A stretch of DNA of 64,000 nucleotides from Teretinema sp942493045. GTDB lineage: Bacteria; Spirochaetota; Spirochaetia; Treponematales; Treponemataceae. Position 1 is the stretch's first letter. Each line of letters begins with the position of its first letter. The notes beneath the pieces are model-generated. The model was not told the origin of the DNA. It saw nothing but the letters and a program-made list of their open reading frames with translations, and did not search any database. The translations under genes and the position numbers were made by a program. The DNA lies in NCBI GenBank assembly GCA_942493045.1, contig OW818665.1:1302001-1366000 (forward strand), read 5' to 3'. Positions 1 to 8,768 of the stretch are shown one piece after another.

Positions 1-3000
1 CTTCCATTGTACCCTGACAGCCCGTAAAATCAAAATCAAAATCCTCATTCTCGATCGGGTTGTGCCACTTCACCAGCTTATAGGTTTTCCGGGCAAAGAC
101 GGCCTCAATGATGGCGTAGACCCGTTCAGGCCCGAGCTCTTCATCCATCTTGCCGACGCTGTGGGTCTCGTGAGGCGCTTCGCGCGCCAGGCCGGGATGG
201 GCGCATTCCATAACCTTGAGATCGGCGGTACGGAACTGGCGTTTGGCTTCTTCGATACCGTCAGTATAGAAATATAACACGTCACCGGGATTCAGGTGCG
301 CCTTGACCACTTTGAAGCCGCCCTTCATCTCGACCATAAAAGAAGGAAACACGCCGGCTGCCGGAGTTTCCGGAAGAGTCAGCACCTTCATCTTACGGCT
401 GACGGCGTCATAAATGTGCACCATGTTGTCACCGGCGTTACAGAAATGCACGTCCCCGGAAACCGAATCCAGAATGCAGAGCGTAAAGGCCGCGAACCGG
501 CCCTTAAAACCGCGGGACTCGATCAGGTCGTTGATGCGTGAAACGATATAGTCAATACGGAAGCCGTTCTTCTGATAGGTCCAGTCCTTAAAATAATCCA
601 GGAACAAAGTCGCGACCTCTACCATGATTAGCGCCGCCGGAACACCCTTGCCGGCGACGTCGCATTTGATGATCGCGTAATGCCGCTGATCCAGCTTGAT
701 ATAATCGAAATAGTCGCCGGACACACCCTTGGCCCCTTCGTAATAACCGAAGAATTCGGCGTTGTCCTCGACGCTGCTGCCGCTGGTCAGTTTCCGGCCG
801 GAAGAATCGGTCTCCAACGGAATGAACATCTTCTGGACTTCCTTACCAACCGTCAGGTCCTTGGAGGCCGCGGCGGCCTTGATCAGCCCATGAGTCATAT
901 CATTGATGGTCTCGCCGAGCAGGCCGATCTCGTCCCGGGAACGCAGTTTGATATCCTGACCGTCGAGCGATTCCTTATCCTCGGTGTCGCGGATCATGGC
1001 CACGTGGGCAGCCAGTTTTCGCACCGGCGAAATAATAATTGAAGCCAGGGCCAGGGCGCCCAGCACGCCGATCAGTATGGCGAACATCGCGGTATACATG
1101 GTTGTCTGAACCAGATTGCGCCGGTCCCGGTCCAGAGTCTTCAGCAACGACTCGGTGGAAATCTGAATGCGCACCGAGCCGCGCACATATTGCTGCTGGG
1201 TACCCTGGCGGTACAGTACCGGTTTATAGAAAACATAGTCCGTCTCGGTGCGGGAAATACTTTCCGGGTCAAACAGCGGCCAGGAGCCCATACCCTTGAC
1301 CGAGAGCGCGGCCAATTCGCGGTTCAGCCTCTCTTCCAGCTGGCGCGAAATAGTCTGGATTTCCTCAACACGACGGCGCGAATCAGCGTCGGTCCGCAAT
1401 GCCAGCTGAATACCTTCACGAGTCAGTTCGGAAATACTCTCCGAAAGCTCTCCGAGTGCGTTCTCCGCCTCGGTATTCAAAGCTTCTGAAACCTTGGCGA
1501 TTTCCTCGGAGGCCGGATCAGAAAGCCGGGAACCGCCGTAAGCCAGTTCAGCGCTGTCAATCTTCTGTTCCAAGTCAGGATCGTTCGAAGCCCACACAAA
1601 ATCGATATGAGTAGAATTGGCGTTGGCGCTTTGACCGGTAACGGTTGCCCAGGAAGCCTCATCAAGAGCGGCAATCTGCTCGGGCAGGAAGCCGAGTTCG
1701 AGGGTATTCTGGCTGGGTAGATACACCCGGGCTCCGGAAGCCAGGCTCTCCAACAGTACGTACACCCGCGACTGCAGGCCTGAGGATAGCGTGCGTTCCT
1801 GATTCCGCGAGAACTGCAGTCCCAGAGGTATGGACACCAGCAAGGTAACGGCCACAACCAGGGTGGTGGTAAAGAAAGCCAGTTTGAAGCGTAAACCAAG
1901 ACCACGATTTCGCAGCGCTCTGCCGCGTTTTTTCTTTTCTGAGGGCATAACATCTCCTGTTATCAGGGCTTGTACTTCCCAGCGTATCGAGAGGGCTTCA
2001 CGGGCGGTTCCGGCTATCCCGTGAATCGAGAACACCAAAACCGCCAGGGCGAACAGCATCACCGCAGAGAGCGTGATCAGGCCGATTCCGGGACCGGAGC
2101 GCTCCGAAGCGTCCGTTCTCTGCCAGGCAGGAATGAATTCATATTCAAAATCACCGTATTTTACGGTACCGGTCGCCGTAATTGTCAATAGCGGCCGGGT
2201 TTGATACAACCCGCGTTTCGGGTGCTGGATACCGATGCGGTATTCACCCTCTTCAATGTCCGCGACTTTAATTCCGGAAATCAGCCGGTCACCGTTAACG
2301 GTAAACTGGCCCTGCGAGCGTGTCAGGGTTATATCCCAGGGAGCCTGCCCATCACGATCCAGATACACCGCGCTGGCGGTACCTTCGTCGGTAAAGCCGC
2401 GCCCGATGATGGAGAGGCTGAGCGTGCCGGTATCATCCAGTTTGGATTCGGCATAGGTCACGGCGGTGTATGGTACGTACTTATCCAGTGCCAGATAGTA
2501 AACTGTTGGCGTACCGATATTGCCGACGGTGTCAATCGCGGCCACGCTGAAGGCATACAGGCCATTATCGCGGTTGGAAAACGATACGCTTGTTTCCACG
2601 GTGCGCAAGGCGGCGGGAGGCCGGCCGACACTAATACCGGCGCCGAGCGCGGCCGCCAGTCGCGGAGCGCTCACGGACAAAGACGAAGAGCGAGCCGCTA
2701 TCTGCGCCGGGGATGAAAGGTATTCCAGAGACCAGGTATAGCCGGCTACATCCTCGTCAGCCGGAGGTTCCCAATTAAGCGTAAAACTGTTGGAAGAGAG
2801 GAAACCGCGGCCGTCTACCGGCGGATCGAGCACTACCGGGGAAACCGGCGCGGTGGTATCCCGGATAAATTCAGCCCAGGCCGGAATGGACCAGTTGCCG
2901 GCGTAGTCGGCGACACGCACGCCGAGATACCAGCTGCCGTCGGCATCGGCCTCACCCTGGAAACGGTTGGGGCCCGGAAGACTCTGTATTTCGGCCGGAA

Positions 3001-4342
3001 CCGGCGCGTTTCGGCTGCGAGCCCACACGGTGGAGTAGCCGGCTATACCGGAAGAGTCCTCCGGAAGACGTACGCTGAAGTTTACCCGGTCACTGCGGCT
3101 GCGGGAACCGACGGTATAGCCGACCCCGGTAATTACCGGCGGCAGTACCGTGCGGTCCGGAGACAAGCGCACAATCCGGCTGCCGCCCCGGCTCTGCACC
3201 TGCTGCCAGAACACTTCCAGGGTATTCCCGCTCAATACCGGGCGGCCGAAAACGGATTCCTGCTGAGTGCGGGACAGATCATATTCAGTCCAGAAAAAGC
3301 CGTCGCGTACTCCCAGAAAAATGCGGTTGCCGCCCCGGCGGTTATCGAACCAGACTACCGCGCTCTGACCGTCCATCTCAAAAGGAGTCGGGTCATAGCA
3401 AAAACCGTCCGCGCTCGAAACGGGCTCACCGGGTTCGGTCATCAAACCGTTGGCGCCGAGCGGAGCGTGATAAATGCGGTATTTTTGCAACCCGGAACGG
3501 CCGCGCTCCCAGAACAAAGAAACCCGCCCCCCGACATTAATCATCCGGGGACGCTGATTGTTAAAGCTGTCAAAACCGAGTGTGCCGGCTTCACTGTCCC
3601 GGAAGTCGGTGACCAGGGAGGCAGCGCTCCAGGACAGGGCCCCGTCGGTTGAATAGGTTGCGTACAGTTGAAAGGTCGGACGTGCGGTAGCGTCATTGAG
3701 AGCCTGAAAGACCACCAGATCCCGGGAACCGGATACCACATGCGTCGGCAAAAAAGCCTGACGCAAAGTTGTGGAAGGGGCAAAAACCTGCAGGGGCGAC
3801 CATTCGATGGCGTCCGCCGACCGGGAGTAAACCATGGAAAAGCTTTCTTCATTACCGCTGGTGGCAAACAGTAAATAGCCGCCGTCGGCGCGCTCGTAGA
3901 CATGAGGCGCCAATACGGCCTCTCCGGCGCTGTTAAGATACACAGTCCGGAAACTTGAGCCGAGGTCGGTGGAAATATACACCGCCACCTGATCAATTCC
4001 AGAAAGGGTTGAAACAATAATCCGGTTTTTACGGTCCACGGTAACGCTGGCCAGAGAAGGAACCTCTCCAGTATAAGCAAAGGGTCCTGCGAAGCGCTGT
4101 CGTACCAGCCATTCGTCGCCGCTGTGCACCATGGCAGTCAGATAGATAGAGCCGCTGTCCGCGGCGGTACTTACAATTTCCTGCCACAGCACGACCGATA
4201 TTTTTCCATTGGTGTCCGAAACCGGAAACCGGCTATCGCTGTTTTGCACCGGCACCGGGCTTTCCCAGTAAAAGTCGCGGGCGCTGACCGTGAAACAGGT
4301 CAAGAGAAACAGGATGATAAAACACAGACCTTTGGCTTTCAC
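1..4342 (-). CDS. Exported beta-propeller / HAMP / SpoIIE-type protein phosphatase (3' end outside window)
   Basis: The open frame begins at a GTG overlapping the TGA of the upstream TPR gene (GTGA) and stays open for at least 1447 codons to the window edge. A signal-like N-terminus (about 1-22) is followed by a BNR/Asp-box-like propeller (motifs such as STDGALSW near residue 234) and Ig/FnIII-like segments with WEPP and WARSRN stretches. Membrane segments lie near 752-776, 821-843 and 1079-1105. A HAMP linker follows (from about 1106), then a PP2C-type SpoIIE domain (about 1165 onward) with GDYFDY, DVAGKGVPAALIM and FYTDGIEEA, the usual metal-binding signatures. Family knowledge: RsbU-like phosphatases dephosphorylate anti-anti-sigma proteins. 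Inference: an envelope sensor controlling a partner-switch pathway; the ligand is unknown. A good internal start exists at residue 799. Confidence 0.85.
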   Translation of the reverse strand, partial: MKAKGLCFIILFLLTCFTVSARDFYWESPVPVQNSDSRFPVSDTNGKISVVLWQEIVSTAADSGSIYLTAMVHSGDEWLVRQRFAGPFAYTGEVPSLASVTVDRKNRIIVSTLSGIDQVAVYISTDLGSSFRTVYLNSAGEAVLAPHVYERADGGYLLFATSGNEESFSMVYSRSADAIEWSPLQVFAPSTTLRQAFLPTHVVSGSRDLVVFQALNDATARPTFQLYATYSTDGALSWSAASLVTDFRDSEAGTLGFDSFNNQRPRMINVGGRVSLFWERGRSGLQKYRIYHAPLGANGLMTEPGEPVSSADGFCYDPTPFEMDGQSAVVWFDNRRGGNRIFLGVRDGFFWTEYDLSRTQQESVFGRPVLSGNTLEVFWQQVQSRGGSRIVRLSPDRTVLPPVITGVGYTVGSRSRSDRVNFSVRLPEDSSGIAGYSTVWARSRNAPVPAEIQSLPGPNRFQGEADADGSWYLGVRVADYAGNWSIPAWAEFIRDTTAPVSPVVLDPPVDGRGFLSSNSFTLNWEPPADEDVAGYTWSLEYLSSPAQIAARSSSLSVSAPRLAAALGAGISVGRPPAALRTVETSVSFSNRDNGLYAFSVAAIDTVGNIGTPTVYYLALDKYVPYTAVTYAESKLDDTGTLSLSIIGRGFTDEGTASAVYLDRDGQAPWDITLTRSQGQFTVNGDRLISGIKVADIEEGEYRIGIQHPKRGLYQTRPLLTITATGTVKYGDFEYEFIPAWQRTDASERSGPGIGLITLSAVMLFALAVLVFSIHGIAGTAREALSIRWEVQALITGDVMPSEKKKRGRALRNRGLGLRFKLAFFTTTLVVAVTLLVSIPLGLQFSRNQERTLSSGLQSRVYVLLESLASGARVYLPSQNTLELGFLPEQIAALDEASWATVTGQSANANSTHIDFVWASNDPDLEQKIDSAELAYGGSRLSDPASEEIAKVSEALNTEAENALGELSESISELTREGIQLALRTDADSRRRVEEIQTISRQLEERLNRELAALSVKGMGSWPLFDPESISRTETDYVFYKPVLYRQGTQQQYVRGSVRIQISTESLLKTLDRDRRNLVQTTMYTAMFAILIGVLGALALASIIISPVRKLAAHVAMIRDTEDKESLDGQDIKLRSRDEIGLLGETINDMTHGLIKAAAASKDLTVGKEVQKMFIPLETDSSGRKLTSGSSVEDNAEFFGYYEGAKGVSGDYFDYIKLDQRHYAIIKCDVAGKGVPAALIMVEVATLFLDYFKDWTYQKNGFRIDYIVSRINDLIESRGFKGRFAAFTLCILDSVSGDVHFCNAGDNMVHIYDAVSRKMKVLTLPETPAAGVFPSFMVEMKGGFKVVKAHLNPGDVLYFYTDGIEEAKRQFRTADLKVMECAHPGLAREAPHETHSVGKMDEELGPERVYAIIEAVFARKTYKLVKWHNPIENEDFDFDFTGCQGTME
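1946..1957 (-). promoter_or_regulatory. Internal ribosome binding site and ATG inside the phosphatase gene
   Basis: Reading the minus strand, AGGAG sits a few bases before an in-frame ATG (codon 799), and TGATAA stops lie in another frame just upstream, exactly as at a normal gene junction. Initiation here would give a shorter protein that lacks the propeller and first membrane segment but keeps two membrane segments, HAMP and the phosphatase. This is seen in sequence; use of the site is inference. Confidence 0.4.
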
Positions 4343-7300
4343 TGTTGGGCGTCAATCCTTCGTTTTAATTCAAGTATCTTGGCGGAATTCCGGTTTTTGG
4401 GATCCTGTAAAAGCTGGGCTACCAAAGCCGAAGCGATAATCGTATTGCGGTTCTGATATTCCCGCAGCGCCCGCTGATACAGTTCCTCGGCAGCGGTACT
4501 TAAAACCGCCACTGCGGTACCGCCCTCTGAAGCGCCAAGTCGGTCCTTGAGCAGGATAGCGCTCTGATTATCCGGATTCAACTTGATAGCCTCATCCAGC
4601 TGGGCAATCGCCGTCGGGAACTGGGCGCGACTGTTGGCATCATATATCCTTTGGGCGGAGCGTGTCAGCTCGGCGGAGCGGGCTAGAGCGCGCGGATCGG
4701 GCGGCGGAATTTTTATTCCAAGGTAAATTTCCACGGTATCGAGCAGGGCTTTTAAACCCGGGAAAGAAGGATTGATCTTGTATAAGTCCAGCAGATCGCT
4801 GTAGGCGGTTTGCGAGTCGGAGCCGCGGTAGCCGGAGCGGGCATTTTCCATTTTCTGCCGGAATAAAGTTTCAAAAGCCTCCGGATCGATCAACTGATCG
4901 ATTAAGAGGGTTAACTGACCGGCGTCCTGGTTCAGGGGATAGACCAGCTGTAGCTGACGGAGCTTGTCTTTGGCCTGATTGAGGGTTCGTACCCCGGCCG
5001 CCCGTTGGCCGGCATTCGTTTGCCGCCGGCCTTCGGCATAAAGCTGATTGGCAATATTCAGAATCTGGCTCATTTCTGGATATAGCGGGTCGGAGACCGG
5101 AATGGTCCGGCCGGTCTTAACCGAGAGTGCGGTATTTATAATTGAAAGCCAGTTAGTTACTTCTCCGTTCGGCTCAATATTGGTAACCGCCCAGCGGGTT
5201 CGGGCCTGAATGAGCACCTGCTCGGCCTGATCGAAATTTCCGGCGTAATAAAAATTCTTTCCGGAGTTAATCAGGGCGCGAACCTCGCGAACCACAAACT
5301 CGTTTTCAATACGGTTAATGTCGGCGCCCAGCTGCTGCAGTTTGCGGTCGCTTTCAGCGCGCAAGGTTGCCGACTCCTGCAGCGCCAAAGACCGCAGCAC
5401 GCTATCGCGGGAACGCTGTAAATTGTCGCGGGCACCCTGAAAGTTATTCTGGCGCAGGGCTCCGAGAGCCTGGTTATAGCGGAAGTCAGACTCACCGCGG
5501 GCGACATTAGCTTCGGAGATACGGGCGTTAGCGCGGGAAATCAGAGCCGCGCTGCCGGCTGTCAAGCCGTCCAGATCGGCTATCACCCGCTCCAGATTGA
5601 CGAGCGCCGCGGCGAAATCCGGGCGGCTGCGGTAGTTTTCGCTAACGGCGAGCAAGGCGGTACGGTGCTGTTGTAAAAACACCCGGTCCGCGGCTATGCC
5701 GGAGCGCAGGGTAGCCAGAGCGGTCACGCTCTCGGTCGGATAATAAAAAACAGTACTACCGTCAGCTTGCAGCACACCGTCCTGCAACTGCTGACCGCGT
5801 TGGTACTCATTTTGCCGCGCAGTGAGCAGCGCGTCGGCGCCCTGACTGCGATAAACAGCCGTGGCGGTATGCGCGGCGGCTCGGGACTCGCTGATCGCTG
5901 TCAGCACAATTTCCCGGTACCGGGCCAGCTCACTGAAATAGTCTCCGCTGGCCGCTGCGGCCGGCGGAACAGGCAGACCATTAATGGCCGCGGTCAGACC
6001 TTCCAGACGACTGACAAATGAATCATAGGTGACGATAACCGGCACGGCGCGCTGGGTTAATGAAGAAGCGAGGGGGGCATCCGGGCGGTAGGAGGCCAAA
6101 GCGGAACGCACCGTTAAGTAATCTGAATAATAGAGCGCTGTCTGCGCGAGGGCATTAACCAGCTGCTGCAGGGCCAGATATTTTGCCTCTTCGCGCTGTT
6201 GCGGCCGCTGTAAAATCATTTCTTCCCGGCCGATAAACAGAGCCGACAAACCGGCCAGGCGGCGGCCTTCCTCGGCAATGCGCGAAGCGGCGGCAAGTGA
6301 TTCGGCAGAGCTGATGACCGTGGTTGCCGGAACCGCCGTGGTTGCCGGGCCGGCGGCGGCCGCCGGGGACACTGGAGCGGAAGCCCCCGGTGAGCCTGGA
6401 GCTTCCAGAACCAAGACCCGGTTATAGGTAGAGAGCCAAAGCTGGCGGATAGAATCATCCGTGGCGCGCTGCATGCGGTCCATGGCGTTATTCCATTGGG
6501 CGTCTATCGCGCCGGCGACACCCTCAAAACGGCCACCGGTGCGCCGGCCCATGGTAAAACGCCAGGCAAAGGGTAAAAAGCTGTTTTCAGTCAGCAGGGG
6601 GTCCGCGGCCCGCAGTTCCAGAAAAGCATCTTCAAAAAACCAGCCGGATTCAATCAGGGCATTGCGCGAGAGGGCATATTGACTGAGCAAATCCTGTACC
6701 GCGGTCAATGCGGTTTGGGTGGCGGCCGGATTACCGGATTGAACCGCGCTGATATAGGCAGTGACCACATTGTTCAGGTTTAGCTGCAAGGCCTCCAGGG
6801 CCAACAACGCGTTACTGACAGCGTTTAATTTTTCATCGGCTTGGGCGAGTAAATCGGTACCGGCATTGGCCTCGTCAAATTCAGCCTTGTAAAAAGGATA
6901 GCCGGTCGTAAACACTCTGGCGGCGCTTAGATAAGAAGCGCTGTCAATCAGGGCGTTACCCTCGGACATAATTTCATCAAATTTCGCGCGGTAGTAGGTG
7001 AACTGAGCGGCGGACTTGGTTTGAGCGATAAAATCCTGGGTGGCCAGATTGGGATTCTTTTCCAGGCTTTCCAGAAACTGGATCATAGCCAGTTTCTTTT
7101 CGTCATTGGTGGGCTCATCGGTCAATACACCGAGCAATTCACCGGCGACATCATTATAGTTCTCACGCATTTTAACTATGCGCTGGATGCGGCGCTGGGC
7201 ATTATCAAAATCATCGGGGTTTTCCTGCAAATAGTAGGTTAATTCCAGAATAGCTTCGTTGTAATTGCGTTCCCGGATCAAACGGTCGACTTTCGGCAAG

Positions 7301-7392
7301 CCTTTCTCGGCATTTCCCGCGGCAAAGACTATTGCCGGAAAGAGAAGAATGGATATAATACAAGCGACCAGTTTTTTTCTGATAGATGCCAC
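4339..7392 (-). CDS. Large exported TPR / coiled-coil protein
   Basis: The product is about 1017 residues. I chose the GTG at 7392 because GGAG lies 5 bases before it and the protein then begins with a compact signal peptide (ASIRKKLVACIIS..., cleavage near VFA/AG); an ATG pair at 7411-7416 would add eight residues. An N-terminal TPR-like pair (RERNYNEAILELTYYLQENP) and C-terminal TPR-like helices (TAIAQLDEAIKLNPDN) flank a long alpha-helical, Ala/Gln-rich middle with an Ala/Pro/Thr linker near 340-370. No enzyme motif was recognised. It ends in a 4-base overlap with the phosphatase gene, so the two are probably translated together and may act as one periplasmic sensing unit (inference). Confidence 0.85.
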   Translation of the reverse strand: MASIRKKLVACIISILLFPAIVFAAGNAEKGLPKVDRLIRERNYNEAILELTYYLQENPDDFDNAQRRIQRIVKMRENYNDVAGELLGVLTDEPTNDEKKLAMIQFLESLEKNPNLATQDFIAQTKSAAQFTYYRAKFDEIMSEGNALIDSASYLSAARVFTTGYPFYKAEFDEANAGTDLLAQADEKLNAVSNALLALEALQLNLNNVVTAYISAVQSGNPAATQTALTAVQDLLSQYALSRNALIESGWFFEDAFLELRAADPLLTENSFLPFAWRFTMGRRTGGRFEGVAGAIDAQWNNAMDRMQRATDDSIRQLWLSTYNRVLVLEAPGSPGASAPVSPAAAAGPATTAVPATTVISSAESLAAASRIAEEGRRLAGLSALFIGREEMILQRPQQREEAKYLALQQLVNALAQTALYYSDYLTVRSALASYRPDAPLASSLTQRAVPVIVTYDSFVSRLEGLTAAINGLPVPPAAAASGDYFSELARYREIVLTAISESRAAAHTATAVYRSQGADALLTARQNEYQRGQQLQDGVLQADGSTVFYYPTESVTALATLRSGIAADRVFLQQHRTALLAVSENYRSRPDFAAALVNLERVIADLDGLTAGSAALISRANARISEANVARGESDFRYNQALGALRQNNFQGARDNLQRSRDSVLRSLALQESATLRAESDRKLQQLGADINRIENEFVVREVRALINSGKNFYYAGNFDQAEQVLIQARTRWAVTNIEPNGEVTNWLSIINTALSVKTGRTIPVSDPLYPEMSQILNIANQLYAEGRRQTNAGQRAAGVRTLNQAKDKLRQLQLVYPLNQDAGQLTLLIDQLIDPEAFETLFRQKMENARSGYRGSDSQTAYSDLLDLYKINPSFPGLKALLDTVEIYLGIKIPPPDPRALARSAELTRSAQRIYDANSRAQFPTAIAQLDEAIKLNPDNQSAILLKDRLGASEGGTAVAVLSTAAEELYQRALREYQNRNTIIASALVAQLLQDPKNRNSAKILELKRRIDAQQ

Positions 7393-7449
7393 CCCAACTC
7401 CAAATTTCGGCATCATCTTTCACGTATTGGAGTAAAAAAGAGCAGAATA

Positions 7450-8748
7450 ATGCCGAAAATTGCAATATACTACTTTATGAAGATGCACAAATTAACCGGT
7501 GTCTTACTCATTATACTGCTTTTCCTCGCCCCCGTCAGGGCTCCGGCTCTGGATCTTTCCGATCCCTATATTTTTATATCCGGTCTTTTTGACTCCATCA
7601 TTGATCCGAACGGCGGACGGACCGCTTTCCGATCGCTGTTGATTCCCGGCGGCGGCCGCTCCGAAGCCATGGGTTCAGCCTTTACCGCCTTAGCCGATGA
7701 CATCAGTTTCTTTGAAACCAATCCGGCCGGCAGTTCCACCATGAAAAACACCGAACTGGCTGTCTTCCATAACAGCTGGATTGCCGATTCCCGGCTGGAA
7801 ACCATAGCCTTTACCAAACGCGCCGACAGCCTCGGTTACGGTGCTTCTCTGCGCAGCTTCTATGTTCCCTTCACCGAATACAACACCTTCGGTGAGCGCG
7901 TATCCCGCGGGTATTATACTGAGACGCTCGCCGTTTTCAATGTTTCCTACAATTTCCTGTCCGGTTACTATTTTAAGGGAATCGCTACCGGCATGAATCT
8001 GAAGGTCGGCTTCCGCGGAGTACCTGATTTTTCGGATAACTACGGAAACATCCAGGAAGGCTCGGGTATATCACAATCAGCGGCGACGATCATGGCCGAT
8101 ATCGGTATGCAAACCCGTTTTAACCTGCTGAAGCTCTACAGTTCGCGCGATCCCAACTTTTTTATCGGTTTTACCGGACGCAATATCGGTCCGCCGGTGT
8201 TGGACGAAGCCCTGCCTACCCTTTTCACCCTCGGCGCGGCCTATAAACCGGCCAATCCGCTGGTCATCTCGGCCGAGATCCAGCAGCCGGTGAATCTCCT
8301 GAATATCGCTGAATCCGAAGATCCGGTGCTCGGCGCCGGTTTCGCCCTGGAGTTTACCAACTTTCTGGCCCTGCTCGGCGGCTTTCAGCTGAAAGGCGCC
8401 AATCCGCGCGTCAGTGTAGGCACCGAAATAAATGTGGATGATCTACAGTTCAATATCAATTATACTCTGGACCTGACCACCCAGGCCGCCATTTTCAACC
8501 GCATCAGCCTGGCCGCTAAGTTAAACCTCGGCGACAGCGGACGGGCCGAACTGCGCAAGAAAACAGAAATCCTGTACCTTGAAGGAATGCGGCTGTACGC
8601 CAGCGGACAATTGAGTGAAGCTATTTTGGTATGGAAAGAAACGCTGCTGATGGACAAGCGCTTTGACCCGGCCCGCGAAGGAATTGCCACCGCCGAGTTG
8701 ACTCTGGCCATCCAGCAGCAGATCCGCGATCTACAGCAGCTGGAGTAG
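7450..8748 (+). CDS. UPF0164 family outer-membrane beta-barrel protein (FadL/PorV-like)
   Basis: This 432-aa protein has a hydrophobic export signal at about residues 12-33 and then the family hallmark GGGRSEAMGSAFTALADD followed by FFETNPAGSS, typical of spirochaete UPF0164 proteins. The body shows alternating polar and aromatic beta-strand patterns and ends with a short TPR-like helix pair (EGMRLYASGQLSEAILVWKE). Family knowledge: UPF0164 proteins are predicted FadL-like barrels that may carry hydrophobic substrates or act as assembly platforms. It diverges from the TPR gene, with about 57 bases between starts. The 7450 ATG has only a weak upstream AAGAG; ATGs at 7477 and 7483 are alternatives without a better site. 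Confidence 0.85.
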   Translation: MPKIAIYYFMKMHKLTGVLLIILLFLAPVRAPALDLSDPYIFISGLFDSIIDPNGGRTAFRSLLIPGGGRSEAMGSAFTALADDISFFETNPAGSSTMKNTELAVFHNSWIADSRLETIAFTKRADSLGYGASLRSFYVPFTEYNTFGERVSRGYYTETLAVFNVSYNFLSGYYFKGIATGMNLKVGFRGVPDFSDNYGNIQEGSGISQSAATIMADIGMQTRFNLLKLYSSRDPNFFIGFTGRNIGPPVLDEALPTLFTLGAAYKPANPLVISAEIQQPVNLLNIAESEDPVLGAGFALEFTNFLALLGGFQLKGANPRVSVGTEINVDDLQFNINYTLDLTTQAAIFNRISLAAKLNLGDSGRAELRKKTEILYLEGMRLYASGQLSEAILVWKETLLMDKRFDPAREGIATAELTLAIQQQIRDLQQLE

Positions 8749-8768
8749 CCCGTTACACCACGGTAGAC

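Noticed and set aside
1477..1953. Separate 158-codon minus-strand gene inside the phosphatase region
   Set aside because: It is in another frame, and the Trp/Cys/Pro-rich product does not look like a protein; the in-frame SpoIIE reading is continuous.
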